A stretch of 64,000 bases of DNA from Deltaproteobacteria bacterium (GCA_016218105.1 JACRET010000060.1:1-64000); one strand, 5' to 3'; counted from the stretch's first letter, positions 35,632-45,283 are shown. The notes: generated by a model not told the origin, from the sequence alone. Numbers and translations are program-made.

Positions 35632-37956
35632 TCAGAAGGGTTTCCCGACCCACCGCTTAAGTATCATCACCGCCCCGCGCTTATCGAGCGGCTCGTTGTT
35701 GTTGCCGCATTTGGGGTCTTGCGTGCATGAAGGGCAGGCTATCTCGCACGGGCAATCCTCCATCAGGCTGATGGTCGAGGCAAACCAGTCTCTTACGCAT
35801 TCAAAGCCCCTCTTTGCAAGCCCGACCCCGCCTTCGTGCCCGTCGTAAATGAAAATAGCGGCAGAGCCGAGTTCCGGGTTAAACGGATAGCTTAAGCCTC
35901 CCAGATCCATCCTGTCGCAAAGGGCGAAGAGGGGAAGGGTAGCGATAGCCGCGTGTTCAGCCGCGTGGAGGGCGCCCGCCACGCTGTATCCTTTTGCCTT
36001 TATTTCAGCGGTGATGCTTTCATCGACCGCAGTCCATATCCCGACGGTCGTGAATACGGACGGAGGCAGTTCCAGCTGGAATTCACCCAGCGACTGGTTC
36101 GTATGTATATGTTTTCTTATGTAGCCCGTGACCCGTTCAGTCACCCTGAGCGAGCCGAGGTTTATAATCGCGTCATTAAGCTCCAGGGTGTCTTCAGTGG
36201 AGATAATCTCAGTCTCTTCGTTAGTCACCGCCCGCGTATAATAGTTGATATCAGCGGCGGCGCGGCAAAACACCTTACGCTCCCCCATGTCGAGCCTTAC
36301 TACCCTGTACTGCACGCCCTTATGGAGATAGACCGCGCCGGGATGGAGATCGAATAATACCCTCGATGAGCTTGACTCCCCGAGCATTTTTCCGTCTTCT
36401 TTAACGATGGTATACGCCTCTCCGGCCTCCCTTATCGAGACTTCCATCTGGGGGTACCGCTTCCTTGGGTACCAGATATCGCCTTTGACCCAGTGCCTTA
36501 TTTTGCCTTCCCGCTCAAGATCGTTTAATACCGGGGTGTATTTGTGCGCATCGAAAATGGTTTCGCCGGGTTTCAGATACCCTTCGGCGGCCGCGCAAAG
36601 GAGGTGGGATTTCAGGATGGTCTTATTTTCGGGATCGAGGACGGCCGCCTCTACGTTACGCCTGAAAAAGTCGAGGGGGTTACGCATGAAGTATTGGTCG
36701 AGCGCATCCGCGAGTGCGACCATTACAATGAGCGAATCCCTTCCCGACCTTCCGACCCTGCCGCTCCTCTGCCATGTAGAGCTGATAGTCCCCGGATATC
36801 CGACAAGGATACAGACGTCAAGCCCGCCTATGTCAACGCCCAGCTCAAGCGCGCTGGTGGAGATAACCCCTGAAAGCTCTCCCTTAAAAAGCTTCTGTTC
36901 TATCTCGCGCCTCTCCTCAGGGAGGAACCCCGCCCGATAAGAGCTCACGCTCTTGTTAAGGTCGGGGGCGGCCTCGTTTACCCAGGTGTGCATCAGCTCA
37001 GTGATCTTTCTTGCCCTGGTGAATGCGATAGTCTTAAACCCGGCGCGCACGGACGAGATGAAGAGCCTGGTGGCAATAGTGTAAGGGCTTACTTCAGGCC
37101 TGGGATTCAAGAAGATGAAATTCCTTTTGCCTCTTGGCGCTCCGCTTTGCTCGACCAATTCAAAGGGAAGGCCGGTCAGCATCCCCGTAAGCTCCTGTGG
37201 GTTTGCGATGGTAGCGGAGCACGCGATAAAGACCGGGTCGCTGCCATACATGTTTGCGATACGCCGCAGACGCCTGAGCACGTTAGCCACATGAGAGCCG
37301 AAAACGCCGCGGTACGTATGCACCTCGTCTATGATCACGTATTTAAGATTTCTTAAATACCGCTCCCACTTCTGATGAAAGGCGTTAATGGCGAGGTGGA
37401 GCATGTCGGGATTGGTAAGGACTACGGCGGGAGGCGTCTCTCTTATCTTTTTTCTCCTGTACGCGGTCGTGTCCCCGTCATAAATCTCTGAAAGAGAGGG
37501 GACATATGCCCTGCGCCCGCCTTTTTTCTCAGCCGGGCCGCCTCTCCGTTCCAGCGGAAGCCTATCTGTAAGCTCCCTGAATGCCTTTAGCTGGTCCTGC
37601 TCAAGGCCCTTTAAAGGGAAGAGGTACATAGCGCGCGCATCCGGGTCTTCGAGTAGGGATTCCACGACCGGGATGTTGTAGATCAGGCTCTTTCCGCTCG
37701 CGGTCGGGGTCATTATGACTACGTTCCTTCCCTCGCGAATAAGGTCTATCCCTTCAGCCTGATGGCAGAAGAGCTTTTTTATGCCGAGGCCTTCAAGGGC
37801 GCTCTTGACCTCCGGCATAAGGGGCCTTGCGGTCTGTGCGTACGAAGGCTCGCGGGGAGGGATCTCTTCATGATGGACGAACTCTTTGAGGTCTTTCCGG
37901 GCCTTTATCTCTCCTATGAATTTATCTATCGGGTTGGCTGGCAAGGGCTGGCTCAT
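35632..37956 (-). CDS. DEAD/DEAH helicase with C-terminal DUF1998 (MrfA/YprA-like)
   Basis: The 774-residue protein has a full superfamily 2 core: Walker A T-P-T-A-S-G-K-S, D-E-V-H box, S-A-T, and motif VI Q-R-S-G-R-V-G-R-S-G-R. A C-terminal DUF1998 domain follows, with G-x-C-P-S-C-type cysteines (C-P-C-E-I-A-C-P-S-C then K-C-G). This is the architecture of Bacillus MrfA (YprA), which repairs mitomycin C damage independently of UvrA. The partner nuclease MrfB is not visible nearby. The protein is cytosolic and seems intact. Confidence 0.88.
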   Translation of the reverse strand: MSQPLPANPIDKFIGEIKARKDLKEFVHHEEIPPREPSYAQTARPLMPEVKSALEGLGIKKLFCHQAEGIDLIREGRNVVIMTPTASGKSLIYNIPVVESLLEDPDARAMYLFPLKGLEQDQLKAFRELTDRLPLERRGGPAEKKGGRRAYVPSLSEIYDGDTTAYRRKKIRETPPAVVLTNPDMLHLAINAFHQKWERYLRNLKYVIIDEVHTYRGVFGSHVANVLRRLRRIANMYGSDPVFIACSATIANPQELTGMLTGLPFELVEQSGAPRGKRNFIFLNPRPEVSPYTIATRLFISSVRAGFKTIAFTRARKITELMHTWVNEAAPDLNKSVSSYRAGFLPEERREIEQKLFKGELSGVISTSALELGVDIGGLDVCILVGYPGTISSTWQRSGRVGRSGRDSLIVMVALADALDQYFMRNPLDFFRRNVEAAVLDPENKTILKSHLLCAAAEGYLKPGETIFDAHKYTPVLNDLEREGKIRHWVKGDIWYPRKRYPQMEVSIREAGEAYTIVKEDGKMLGESSSSRVLFDLHPGAVYLHKGVQYRVVRLDMGERKVFCRAAADINYYTRAVTNEETEIISTEDTLELNDAIINLGSLRVTERVTGYIRKHIHTNQSLGEFQLELPPSVFTTVGIWTAVDESITAEIKAKGYSVAGALHAAEHAAIATLPLFALCDRMDLGGLSYPFNPELGSAAIFIYDGHEGGVGLAKRGFECVRDWFASTISLMEDCPCEIACPSCTQDPKCGNNNEPLDKRGAVMILKRWVGKPF

Positions 37957-38027
37957 AAGAAAAATATAGCATCTTTGGAATTGGATTGCTACGCGGATGG
38001 GAATGATGAGCGGAGGGCGTTTTGAAG

Positions 38028-39491
38028 CTATTTAGACAGGTGGTATTTTAGCCTTTCAAGCACCCTGTTCCTGTCAGCTGAAAGGCCTTTGGCTTTAAGA
38101 CAGACCTCAAGGACCACTACGCCGTCTTTTTCATCTATATTGTAGGCGGCCATATAATAAAGGCCGAAAAACCTCAAGGACATCGTTGCGAGCACGAATA
38201 TCCCGGCATACCAGAGAACCGGAACCCCCGGGTCGTATCTGAAACTTATTATGGGGGATTCTATTACATCCGTCAGAGTGACCCTTGTCCCGTCGATGTA
38301 GAGCGAACCGCCCACTTCAAGCCTGCCGATCTCCTCATCCTTTTTTACGTCTTTCGACCTGGACGGGTGCTTTACTACGGTATACGGCCTTATCGCCTCT
38401 ATGGTTCCGTCGAGTTTTTTAAGCGTCCCTGTCCTGAATGTCCCGAATTTAAGCGGCAGGTCTACCCCCGGTATCATAAGCTCTTCGTCGTTTTCCGTCT
38501 CAAGGAGAATGGGGTTGTCGTCTACCCTCAACCTGAAGTTTTGCTCGAAGTCGATGAGGTAGAAGGTATACCCGCCGTATTTGATAGGGTCGTTTATCTC
38601 TACGAGCTTTTCAGCGAGGGTACGGCTCCCCTTTATGACTTTTATCTTTGCCCGCCAGTCAGTGACGGACAATGAATCGTCCTTCATTTCGTAGGCGAGG
38701 TTTTTCCATCCAAGCCCAATGGCGAGCCTTGAGAGCTTGTCCTTCGGGTATTCGAGGCGGGGGGACTCGACGTATTCGGTCTGGAACTGATCGAGTAAAA
38801 GATGGAATTCTGTCGGGTCCGCCTTGTCCTTCCATAGGCGCGCAAGCCTCCCGGCAGTCTCAGGGGTGACGGTCTGGGGGTCATGGGGCTTAAGCTTCAT
38901 CGTGTCTTCAAACGCGAAGAGCCAGGTAAGCGTAAAACCGAAAAAGCAGGCGATAATACCGGCGTGGTAGAGCCATGTAAGGACCTTATACGGAAGCCCC
39001 TTTTCCATCACTATCCAGGAGCTGTCCTTCGACGCGATCCTGAACCCCAGGGATTTGAACGCCTTTTTTACTTCTTCGTGCGCGTTAGAAACGGTGCAGT
39101 GCAGGGGGATAGCGCCGTTCGGCTCGAACTTTTCAGGCAGCCTCCTGTCGAATACGGACGGATACCGCTCGTAAGTGCAGACGGAGAGATTAAGGAGCAA
39201 CACAAAAGAGAGGAGCAGAAAAACAGGGGAGGTAAAGAAATCCAGGAGGTCGAAGGCGTAGATAATGGGTAAAAAACCGCCGCCCGCCTTCGCGTATTCA
39301 TCAAGGCTTTCTCCCTGAGGGAAGATAGTGCCGATAATGAAAAAGAGCGCCATCAGCCCGATGATGTATATGGAGGTATTTATCGACGAGAGCTTTTTGT
39401 AAGCCCAGCGGTAATACCTCCCTGTCTCTTCGGGCAAGGTTCCCTTAAGCTCTTTAATATGGTTTTTTATGCGTTCACTTAAAGGGGACAT
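38028..39491 (-). CDS. resB: Cytochrome c biogenesis protein ResB
   Basis: ResB and CcsA form the system II heme-handling complex that attaches heme to exported cytochromes c. The protein has N-terminal membrane helices, including I-Y-I-I-G-L-M-A-L-F-F-I-I-G-T-I-F-P-Q-G, a large periplasmic middle and a last helix near the C-terminus. I set the start at the in-frame M-S-P-L-S-E-R at 39491, since the frame above it overlaps ccsA, which ends five bases upstream. The resulting length is 487 residues. Its substrate could be the tetraheme cytochrome at 45489. Confidence 0.9.
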   Translation of the reverse strand: MSPLSERIKNHIKELKGTLPEETGRYYRWAYKKLSSINTSIYIIGLMALFFIIGTIFPQGESLDEYAKAGGGFLPIIYAFDLLDFFTSPVFLLLSFVLLLNLSVCTYERYPSVFDRRLPEKFEPNGAIPLHCTVSNAHEEVKKAFKSLGFRIASKDSSWIVMEKGLPYKVLTWLYHAGIIACFFGFTLTWLFAFEDTMKLKPHDPQTVTPETAGRLARLWKDKADPTEFHLLLDQFQTEYVESPRLEYPKDKLSRLAIGLGWKNLAYEMKDDSLSVTDWRAKIKVIKGSRTLAEKLVEINDPIKYGGYTFYLIDFEQNFRLRVDDNPILLETENDEELMIPGVDLPLKFGTFRTGTLKKLDGTIEAIRPYTVVKHPSRSKDVKKDEEIGRLEVGGSLYIDGTRVTLTDVIESPIISFRYDPGVPVLWYAGIFVLATMSLRFFGLYYMAAYNIDEKDGVVVLEVCLKAKGLSADRNRVLERLKYHLSK

Positions 39492-39496
39492 AGGTT

Positions 39497-40381
39497 TCAA
39501 ACGGCGTAGACGTGAAGGCTTGGAATACCCAGGAGCTTCGCGAGCCAGTTCACGCCGAGAAAGGTCATCATCATGCAAACAAAGCCTATAATATTGAATA
39601 CCGATGCCGGGATATTTTTTAGCCCGGGAACGGCCCTGGAATGGAGGTAAAGGGTAAATACGGCCCATGTGACAAGCGACCAGGTCTCTTTAGGGTCCCA
39701 GCTCCAGTACCTGCCCCATGCCTCATTGGCCCATGCCGCGCCTGAAAGGATCGCGAAGGTAAGGAACGGATAGCCGAAGGCAACAAGCTTGAATGACGTT
39801 GAATGGAAGCGCTCGATATTCTCATTCGTAAGGCCGTACAGCCCCCCGGCATTCCTCCTAAGGAACGGCCGGACTATCAGGCAGGCCGCTTCCACGGAGG
39901 CGCTCACTATGAAGACCGCGTAAGAGAAAAAGGCCAGTATCACGTGCCACTCAAACCAGTAGCTCTGCAGGGGAGGCGCCAGTGTGTCTACGGCCGGGGA
40001 CCTTGAAAGGAGCGAATAAAGGCAGGCGCCCATCGACAAGGCGCTTACGAAGAAGCCGGGAAAGTAGACATCCTGCCATTTTCGTGAGACATAAAGATAC
40101 GTAATAGAGGCCGACCACGCGAACCACGAGAGGCTCTCGTAAAGGGTCTGAAATGGCGCCCTGCCGGCCTCGAACGTACGGAGGAGTATAAGCCCTATCT
40201 GGACGATGACACCTAATGTTAAAAGCTTGTGGGCGGCCTTGCCGGGGGCTTTTTCCCTAAGAATGATATGGAAAAGGAAGAGAAGGGCGGAGAGACCGTA
40301 GATGAAGGCGACTGACCAGAATAACCGAAGCTCAATACCAAGGAGGTAAGAGTCCCTGGAAAGCACAAATTCATTCAACAT
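39497..40381 (-). CDS. ccsA: Cytochrome c biogenesis protein CcsA/CcsB (heme handling)
   Basis: The 294-residue protein has eight or so membrane helices. The family's tryptophan-rich heme motif is complete: W-A-N-E-A-W-G-R-Y-W-S-W-D-P-K-E. Histidines in the flanking helices (for example W-H-V-I-L-A-F-F and H-S-R-A-V) fit axial heme ligands. It is directly upstream of resB with a five-base gap, so the two form one operon. Together they indicate system II, not the Ccm system. Confidence 0.93.
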   Translation of the reverse strand: MLNEFVLSRDSYLLGIELRLFWSVAFIYGLSALLFLFHIILREKAPGKAAHKLLTLGVIVQIGLILLRTFEAGRAPFQTLYESLSWFAWSASITYLYVSRKWQDVYFPGFFVSALSMGACLYSLLSRSPAVDTLAPPLQSYWFEWHVILAFFSYAVFIVSASVEAACLIVRPFLRRNAGGLYGLTNENIERFHSTSFKLVAFGYPFLTFAILSGAAWANEAWGRYWSWDPKETWSLVTWAVFTLYLHSRAVPGLKNIPASVFNIIGFVCMMMTFLGVNWLAKLLGIPSLHVYAV

Positions 40382-40505
40382 GTATGTAAAATTAACATAT
40401 TCCTATTTAGTTTGACAAGGGGCTTCTTTAGGGTTAAGATTTAACAGCGGTTCCGTTACCTTGCAGCCGCCCGTGAATAACTTAATTACAGGAAAGGAAC
40501 CGGAA

Positions 40506-40817
40506 ATGGTTCAGAAACTCAGGTGTCACAGCTGCGGGAGGGAACTCCCAAAAGGCAGCTTGAAATTTATAATTGAAATCAGGAGCTTCGCCGATTTTGA
40601 CGGCTATCTCGAGGATTATGACGGCGACGTCGAAGAGGGTATAAACGATCTTCTAGACTCTATGGAATCTCTCGATCAGAAGACTATAGAAGAGGACGTC
40701 TCAAAGGAACTTATCTTCATACTTTGCAAGTCTTGCAGAGATAAATTCACGAGCGACCCTTTCCAGACCGGAAAGGCGGTTTTTGAAGGTGAGGACGTAA
40801 AAGGCACCATACACTGA
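40506..40817 (+). CDS. Small protein with a split zinc ribbon, function unknown
   Basis: I do not recognise a named family. The 103-residue protein has C-H-S-C-G near residue 6 and C-K-S-C-R near residue 78, which together look like a four-cysteine zinc site. A very acidic stretch (D-Y-D-G-D-V-E-E-G) lies between them. ATG 40506 is chosen because AAAGGAAC precedes it; the frame extends to 40461. The TGA stop is the first three bases of a family A repeat. Confidence 0.65.
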   Translation: MVQKLRCHSCGRELPKGSLKFIIEIRSFADFDGYLEDYDGDVEEGINDLLDSMESLDQKTIEEDVSKELIFILCKSCRDKFTSDPFQTGKAVFEGEDVKGTIH

Positions 40818-40876
40818 ATATGCATGGCGAGCGCATTCCCCGGCAGTCTTCCAATGGGGAATGCGAGCGAGTGATG
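40815..40876 (+). repeat. Family A palindrome, rearranged copy
   Basis: Head TGAATATGCATGGCGAGCGC begins on the stop codon of the preceding gene. The normal tail is missing. Instead GGGGAATGCGAGCGA (40856-40870) is nearly the inverse of GGCGAGCGCATTCCCC, so the unit folds into one long hairpin, as if a half-copy had been joined in reverse. Confidence 0.75.
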
Positions 40877-40970
40877 TTTGTACCGGCTCCATCCTGCCAA
40901 TTCTGTTCACTTAATTTAAAATTTCAAGTTTAGGAACTGCGCCTGATCAAGAGCGGCACTTTTGAATTTT

Positions 40971-41708
40971 ATGCGTTATGCTGTAATCTCAGATATCCAC
41001 TCCAACCTTGAGGCGCTCGAAGCCTTTCTCGACCAGGCAGACAAGCTCAAAGCCGATAAGATAATATGCCTGGGCGACATCGTCGGATATAATCCCAACC
41101 CCAACGAATGCATCGAGCTTATAAGGAAGAATAAGATGCAGTGCCTGATGGGAAACCACGACTCAAGGGTCGCGGGGATCGAGGACGCGTCGGACTTTAA
41201 CCTTTTGGCCGCACGGGCGATAGACTGGACTATAGGCGTATTAAAGGACGAGAATCTGCTGTTTCTTAAAAATCTTCCCAGGTCTCTCCTTGTAGACCGT
41301 AAGTTCCTTGCCATCCACGGCTGGGTAAGCGATACAGACCGCTACATTATGGGCCCGGGCGACGCGCTCAGAAATTTCGAGTTGATGAACGGGCTGGAAA
41401 AACCCGTGAGCTTATGCTTTTTCGGCCATACGCATGTGCCCGCCGCGTACATAGAGGAGGGGGGCAGTGTCGAGCTTACGCCTGACAATCCGGTTAAGAT
41501 AGAGAAGGGGCGCAAGTATCTGATAAATCCGGGGGCTATAGGCCAGCCGAGAGACCGCGACCCGAGGGCGTCTTTCCTTATCTATGACAGTAAAAAATCC
41601 CAGGTAAACTTCTACAGGGTCGAGTACGACATATCCTCGACCGCCGGTAAGATCATCGAGGCAGGCCTGCCTGAGCGGCTTGCGGAGAGGCTTAAGCTCG
41701 GGTGGTAG
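40971..41708 (+). CDS. Calcineurin-like metallophosphoesterase (YfcE/MJ0936-like)
   Basis: The metal-binding motifs of the family are intact: D-I-H-S-N (residues 8-12), G-D-I-V-G-Y-N, G-N-H-D, and the C-terminal F-G-H-T-H-V-P. The 245-residue cytosolic protein resembles bacterial phosphodiesterases of unknown substrate. ATG 40971 (M-R-Y-A-V-I-S-D) matches the family start; TTG 40962 would add three residues. Neither has a strong ribosome site. It converges with moaA. Confidence 0.82.
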   Translation: MRYAVISDIHSNLEALEAFLDQADKLKADKIICLGDIVGYNPNPNECIELIRKNKMQCLMGNHDSRVAGIEDASDFNLLAARAIDWTIGVLKDENLLFLKNLPRSLLVDRKFLAIHGWVSDTDRYIMGPGDALRNFELMNGLEKPVSLCFFGHTHVPAAYIEEGGSVELTPDNPVKIEKGRKYLINPGAIGQPRDRDPRASFLIYDSKKSQVNFYRVEYDISSTAGKIIEAGLPERLAERLKLGW

Positions 41709-41738
41709 GGGTCTTCAGTAAGTTGTTTATGTGGCTGG

Positions 41739-41775
41739 GTCGCCCGACCCGTTCGGGGAACAGGCCCTACTTGCC
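41739..41775 (+). repeat. Short repeat with CCCGTTCGGGGAAC core
   Basis: GACCCGTTCGGGGAACAGGC followed by CCTACTT is partly repeated at 50284-50310 (GGCCCGTTCGGGGAACGC then TACTT). Each has a small CCCG-TT-CGGG hairpin. It fills the space between convergent genes. Confidence 0.45.
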
Positions 41776-41780
41776 CTCTA

Positions 41781-42773
41781 TTACCCACCTATCAGGCTCA
41801 TCGTGCGGCTGCATTTCTTGAATATGTTCTCGTTTATCTGATGCCCCATCGGTTTTTCGGCCACTGCCTTGAATAATAGATGCTCGACCACCTCATCGCT
41901 TGATCCGTCCCTCAAGGCCTTTCTTATGTCGATCTCGTTATCCGAAAAGAGGCACGTCCTGAGCTTTCCGTCCGAGGTCAGCCTCAAGCGGTTGCACGAC
42001 CCGCAGAAGTGTTCAGATACTGGGCTTATGAAACCGACCTCTCCGGGCGCGTCCTTGAACTTGTACCGCCTGGCTGGCCCGGCGCTGCCTGAGGTGTCCG
42101 TTACCGGTATGAGCGGCTCCACGGCGTCTATCATCTCTTTTAATTGTTTGGCCGTAAGGCATTTGTCCCTTTGCCAGCCCTCCTGCGTATTAAAGGGCAT
42201 GTATTCGATGAATCGCACATGATAGGGTTTCGATTTGGACATGAAGGCAAAATCCAGCACTTCGTCTTCATTAAACCCCTTTATGACGACCATGTTTATC
42301 TTAACCGGCCGAAGGCCGGCCATGTGCGCCTCCTCGAGGCCCTCCAGCACCTGAGCGAGGTTATCGCCGCGAGTCATCTTGATGAACCTGTCCCGCTTCA
42401 TCGAATCGAGGCTGACGTTCACTCTCTTTAGCCCGGCGCCTTTAAGCTCTTTTGCGAACTCTTTAAGCAAAACCCCGTTTGTAGTCAGGCTCAGGTCTTC
42501 CAATCCCTCCATGGCTGACAGGGCGGCGAGGAATTCTATTATGCCTTTTCTCACGAGGGGCTCTCCGCCGGTGACCCTTATCTTGGTGACTCCGTGGGCG
42601 ACGGCGATCCTGGCTATCCTCAAAAGTTCCTCATACCTGAGTATCTCCTTGGACTCGATAAGGCCGATACCTTCGGGAGGCATGCAGTAAACACACCGGA
42701 GATTGCATCTGTCCGTGACTGAAATCCTTAGATAATCGATCTTGCGCTCGTACGCGTCGATGAGCTTTTTCAT
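41781..42773 (-). CDS. moaA: GTP 3',8-cyclase (molybdenum cofactor synthesis)
   Basis: MoaA is a radical-SAM enzyme that begins molybdopterin synthesis from GTP. The N-terminal cluster motif C-N-L-R-C-V-Y-C is at residues 23-30. The C-terminal cluster cysteines appear in H-F-C-G-S-C-N-R-L-R and L-R-T-C-L-F, and the tail ends in the conserved G-G. Length (330) is normal. AGAGGA precedes the ATG. MoaC and other cofactor genes are not in the window. It starts seven bases after the PBP gene on the same strand. Confidence 0.96.
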   Translation of the reverse strand: MKKLIDAYERKIDYLRISVTDRCNLRCVYCMPPEGIGLIESKEILRYEELLRIARIAVAHGVTKIRVTGGEPLVRKGIIEFLAALSAMEGLEDLSLTTNGVLLKEFAKELKGAGLKRVNVSLDSMKRDRFIKMTRGDNLAQVLEGLEEAHMAGLRPVKINMVVIKGFNEDEVLDFAFMSKSKPYHVRFIEYMPFNTQEGWQRDKCLTAKQLKEMIDAVEPLIPVTDTSGSAGPARRYKFKDAPGEVGFISPVSEHFCGSCNRLRLTSDGKLRTCLFSDNEIDIRKALRDGSSDEVVEHLLFKAVAEKPMGHQINENIFKKCSRTMSLIGG

Positions 42774-42780
42774 ATATCCT

Positions 42781-45162
42781 CTAATCTACCGGTTCGCTGA
42801 GTTCCGGCTTCCTTGTCTTTGGTTTCGAATCCGTGTCTACCATGAAAAAGTCTGAGCGTGATTTGTTTGTTCCGGCCGATGATTCTACCGGGGCCGTACC
42901 GGCCTTGAAAACCTCGAATACCGGGTCCTGTGTCGAGGTGGTCGCGAGGAGCCCTGTTTCCGGGTCTATCTTCGCGAACTCGACGCCTTCCGGCACAGGG
43001 AAGCTTCTTACAGGCATCCCGGCTGTCGCGCCCTGCATGAATTTAAGCCATATAGGGAGCGCGGCGTGGCCCCCGGTCTCGCCCCTTCCAAGCTGTCTTT
43101 CCTCATCATAACCGAGCCAGGCGCCTGCCGTCAACCCCGGCACATAGCCTATGAACCAGGCGTCGTTCAGGTTGTTTGTCGTGCCGGTCTTCCCGGCCGC
43201 CGGCCTGCCGAGCGCCCTGGCCCTTAATCCAGTGCCGCGCTCGATTACGCTCTGCAGAAGGCTGGTCATGATATACGCCGTCTGGGGGCTTATAACGGAC
43301 GTGGAAAAAGGCGTGTTTTCTTCCAATACCTTGCCGCTCCGGTCAGTTACCCTGGTAATGTACAATGGCTCCGGCCTTTCGCCCAGATTAGCGAGCGTTG
43401 AAAAAGCGGTCGTCATCTCCTGAAGCGTTACGGCCGATGACCCTAGGGCAAGGGACAAGTCCCTGGCAAGAGGCGAGTTGATGCCGAGCAGCCTCGCGTA
43501 GGATATGGCATGGTCGATCCCTATATCCTGAAGCACTTTTATCGTAATGATATTCCTGGAACGCGCCACGGCCTCCCTTATGGTCGTGGGGCCGTTAAAT
43601 TGCTCGTCATAGTTCCTGGGCCTCCACTGTTCCTCTTTCTCTTTGTCCTTGGCGGCCTCGTCAAATACAAGCGGAGAGTCGATGACTATCGAAGCAGGCG
43701 TATAGTTCTTATCCATAGCCGCTGTATATATTATAGGCTTAAAAGATGAACCCGGCTGGCGCAGTGACTGTACCGCTCGGTTGAACTGGCTCTTTGAAAA
43801 ATCCGCCCCTCCGATCATAGCCCTGATCGCGCCTGTCTCAGGCTCCATGGCAAGAAGGGATGCCTGCGCCGCCGGTTCCTGCTCAAGCTTGAGCGGTATG
43901 AGGATAGAGGGGCTTGACGGCACGTCCTTGACCATCACCTCCACTACGTCTCCTGAGTGGAATATTTTTGCTATATCGGCCTCTTTGCCGCCGTCCGGGT
44001 CTTTGGTGGGGTTATAAAGCTTAGCCCACTCAAGGTCAGGGGCCGATATAATGCCGTGGCGGTTTCCGATGTCGATTATAAGGGCAAGGTTTTTTGGGTT
44101 TACGGCTGTTATGACGCCCTTGTATATCTCGCCCTCCTTTAAAGGCTCGTACTGGAGCCGTTTGTCGGCCTCATCCCTGAAAGTATCTATCTCGTCTTTT
44201 GTCTTTAAGGTTGTTACAGGCCCCCTGTAGCCGTGCCGCTTGTCATAATCGCGGAGCCCCTCGCGCACCGCAATGTTGGCGGCCTTCTGCATCTCAACGT
44301 CAACGGTCGTGTAGACCTCAAGCCCGCCTTTGTAAAGGAGCTCTTCGCCGTACTTCTCCTCAAGGTAAATCCTGACATTCTCTGTAAAATATGGCGCTAT
44401 GCCCAGGCTGTCGGCCTTTCTGGGCCGCAGTTTGATCTTCTTGCCTAAAGCCCTGGCGGCGTCTTCTTTTGTGATGAACTGCTCCTCCACCATGCGGCTT
44501 AATACGAATTCCTGCCGTTTTTTCGCAAGTTCGAAGTTTGAGTAAGGAGAGTATTTGCTCGGAGCCTTCGGCAGTCCCGCAAGTAGCGCCGCTTCGGCAA
44601 GGTCGAGCTCGTTGACGTCTTTGCCAAAGTAGGATTCGGCGGCGGTCTGCACCCCGTAAGCGCCGTTTCCGAAATATATCTGGTTTAAATAGAGGGTTAA
44701 GATCTCGTCTTTTGTAAGGTGTTTCTCGATCCTGTACGCGAGTATCGCCTCACGTACTTTCCTCGAAAGCTTCCTTTCGGAGGTCAGAAAGCTCTTGGCA
44801 AGCTGCTGGGTGATGGTCGAGCCGCCCTGAACGACCTTGCCGGCCATCATGTTCTTGAACATCGCCCTCAGGATACTGGTATAGCTGATGCCCTCGTGCT
44901 CGAAGAACTTTGTATCCTCTGCCGCCAGAAAAGCGGTTATGAGGTGCTGGGGCACCTTATTTAAAGGGACGACGACACGCCGTTCTATGTAGAACTCGCC
45001 TATGATGCGGCCGTCCTCTGAGTATACGTTCGTCACCAGATTAGGGTGGTAGTCCTCCAGTGTGACAAGGGCCGGCAGATCGCGCGTAAAATAGTAATAT
45101 GTGATAAATCCGGCCGCAACTAGTCCGGCTATGGCCGCAAGGAGTAACTTTAGGGAACGCAT
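42781..45162 (-). CDS. Penicillin-binding protein 1A (bifunctional peptidoglycan synthase)
   Basis: An N-terminal anchor (L-K-L-L-L-A-A-I-A-G-L-V-A-A-G-F) is followed by a glycosyltransferase-51 domain: E-D-T-K-F-F-E-H-E-G and Q-G-G-S-T-I-T-Q-Q-L-A-K. The transpeptidase has S-S-F-K (S-x-x-K), S-R-N and K-T-G-T-T. An OB-type insert sits between them, as in PBP1A. The frame extends to 45282, but the first 40 codons come partly from a family A repeat, so I start at M-R-S-L-K (45162), giving 793 residues. No Shine-Dalgarno is visible there. Confidence 0.93.
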   Translation of the reverse strand: MRSLKLLLAAIAGLVAAGFITYYYFTRDLPALVTLEDYHPNLVTNVYSEDGRIIGEFYIERRVVVPLNKVPQHLITAFLAAEDTKFFEHEGISYTSILRAMFKNMMAGKVVQGGSTITQQLAKSFLTSERKLSRKVREAILAYRIEKHLTKDEILTLYLNQIYFGNGAYGVQTAAESYFGKDVNELDLAEAALLAGLPKAPSKYSPYSNFELAKKRQEFVLSRMVEEQFITKEDAARALGKKIKLRPRKADSLGIAPYFTENVRIYLEEKYGEELLYKGGLEVYTTVDVEMQKAANIAVREGLRDYDKRHGYRGPVTTLKTKDEIDTFRDEADKRLQYEPLKEGEIYKGVITAVNPKNLALIIDIGNRHGIISAPDLEWAKLYNPTKDPDGGKEADIAKIFHSGDVVEVMVKDVPSSPSILIPLKLEQEPAAQASLLAMEPETGAIRAMIGGADFSKSQFNRAVQSLRQPGSSFKPIIYTAAMDKNYTPASIVIDSPLVFDEAAKDKEKEEQWRPRNYDEQFNGPTTIREAVARSRNIITIKVLQDIGIDHAISYARLLGINSPLARDLSLALGSSAVTLQEMTTAFSTLANLGERPEPLYITRVTDRSGKVLEENTPFSTSVISPQTAYIMTSLLQSVIERGTGLRARALGRPAAGKTGTTNNLNDAWFIGYVPGLTAGAWLGYDEERQLGRGETGGHAALPIWLKFMQGATAGMPVRSFPVPEGVEFAKIDPETGLLATTSTQDPVFEVFKAGTAPVESSAGTNKSRSDFFMVDTDSKPKTRKPELSEPVD

Positions 45163-45231
45163 ATACAAAAAATAATAGCAAAAACAGCGCGGTAAAGCAA
45201 GGTAAACACCTTTCAGGAGGGTGCGAAAAAA

Positions 45232-45283
45232 TGAATACGCGTGGCGAGCGCATTCCCCGCGGCTTGCCGCGGGAAGCTTCAAT
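45232..45283 (+). repeat. Family A extragenic palindrome
   Basis: Complete copy: head TGAATACGCGTGGCGAGCGC, hairpin CCCGCGGC-TT-GCCGCGGG, tail AAGCTTCAAT. It lies upstream of the PBP1A gene and, read on the minus strand, gives a false M-K-L-P start to that frame. Confidence 0.88.

Noticed and set aside
29701-45283. CRISPR array made of the recurring family A sequence
   Set aside because: Copies are many kilobases apart, without tandem spacing, and each is an intergenic palindrome rather than a direct repeat with unique spacers.
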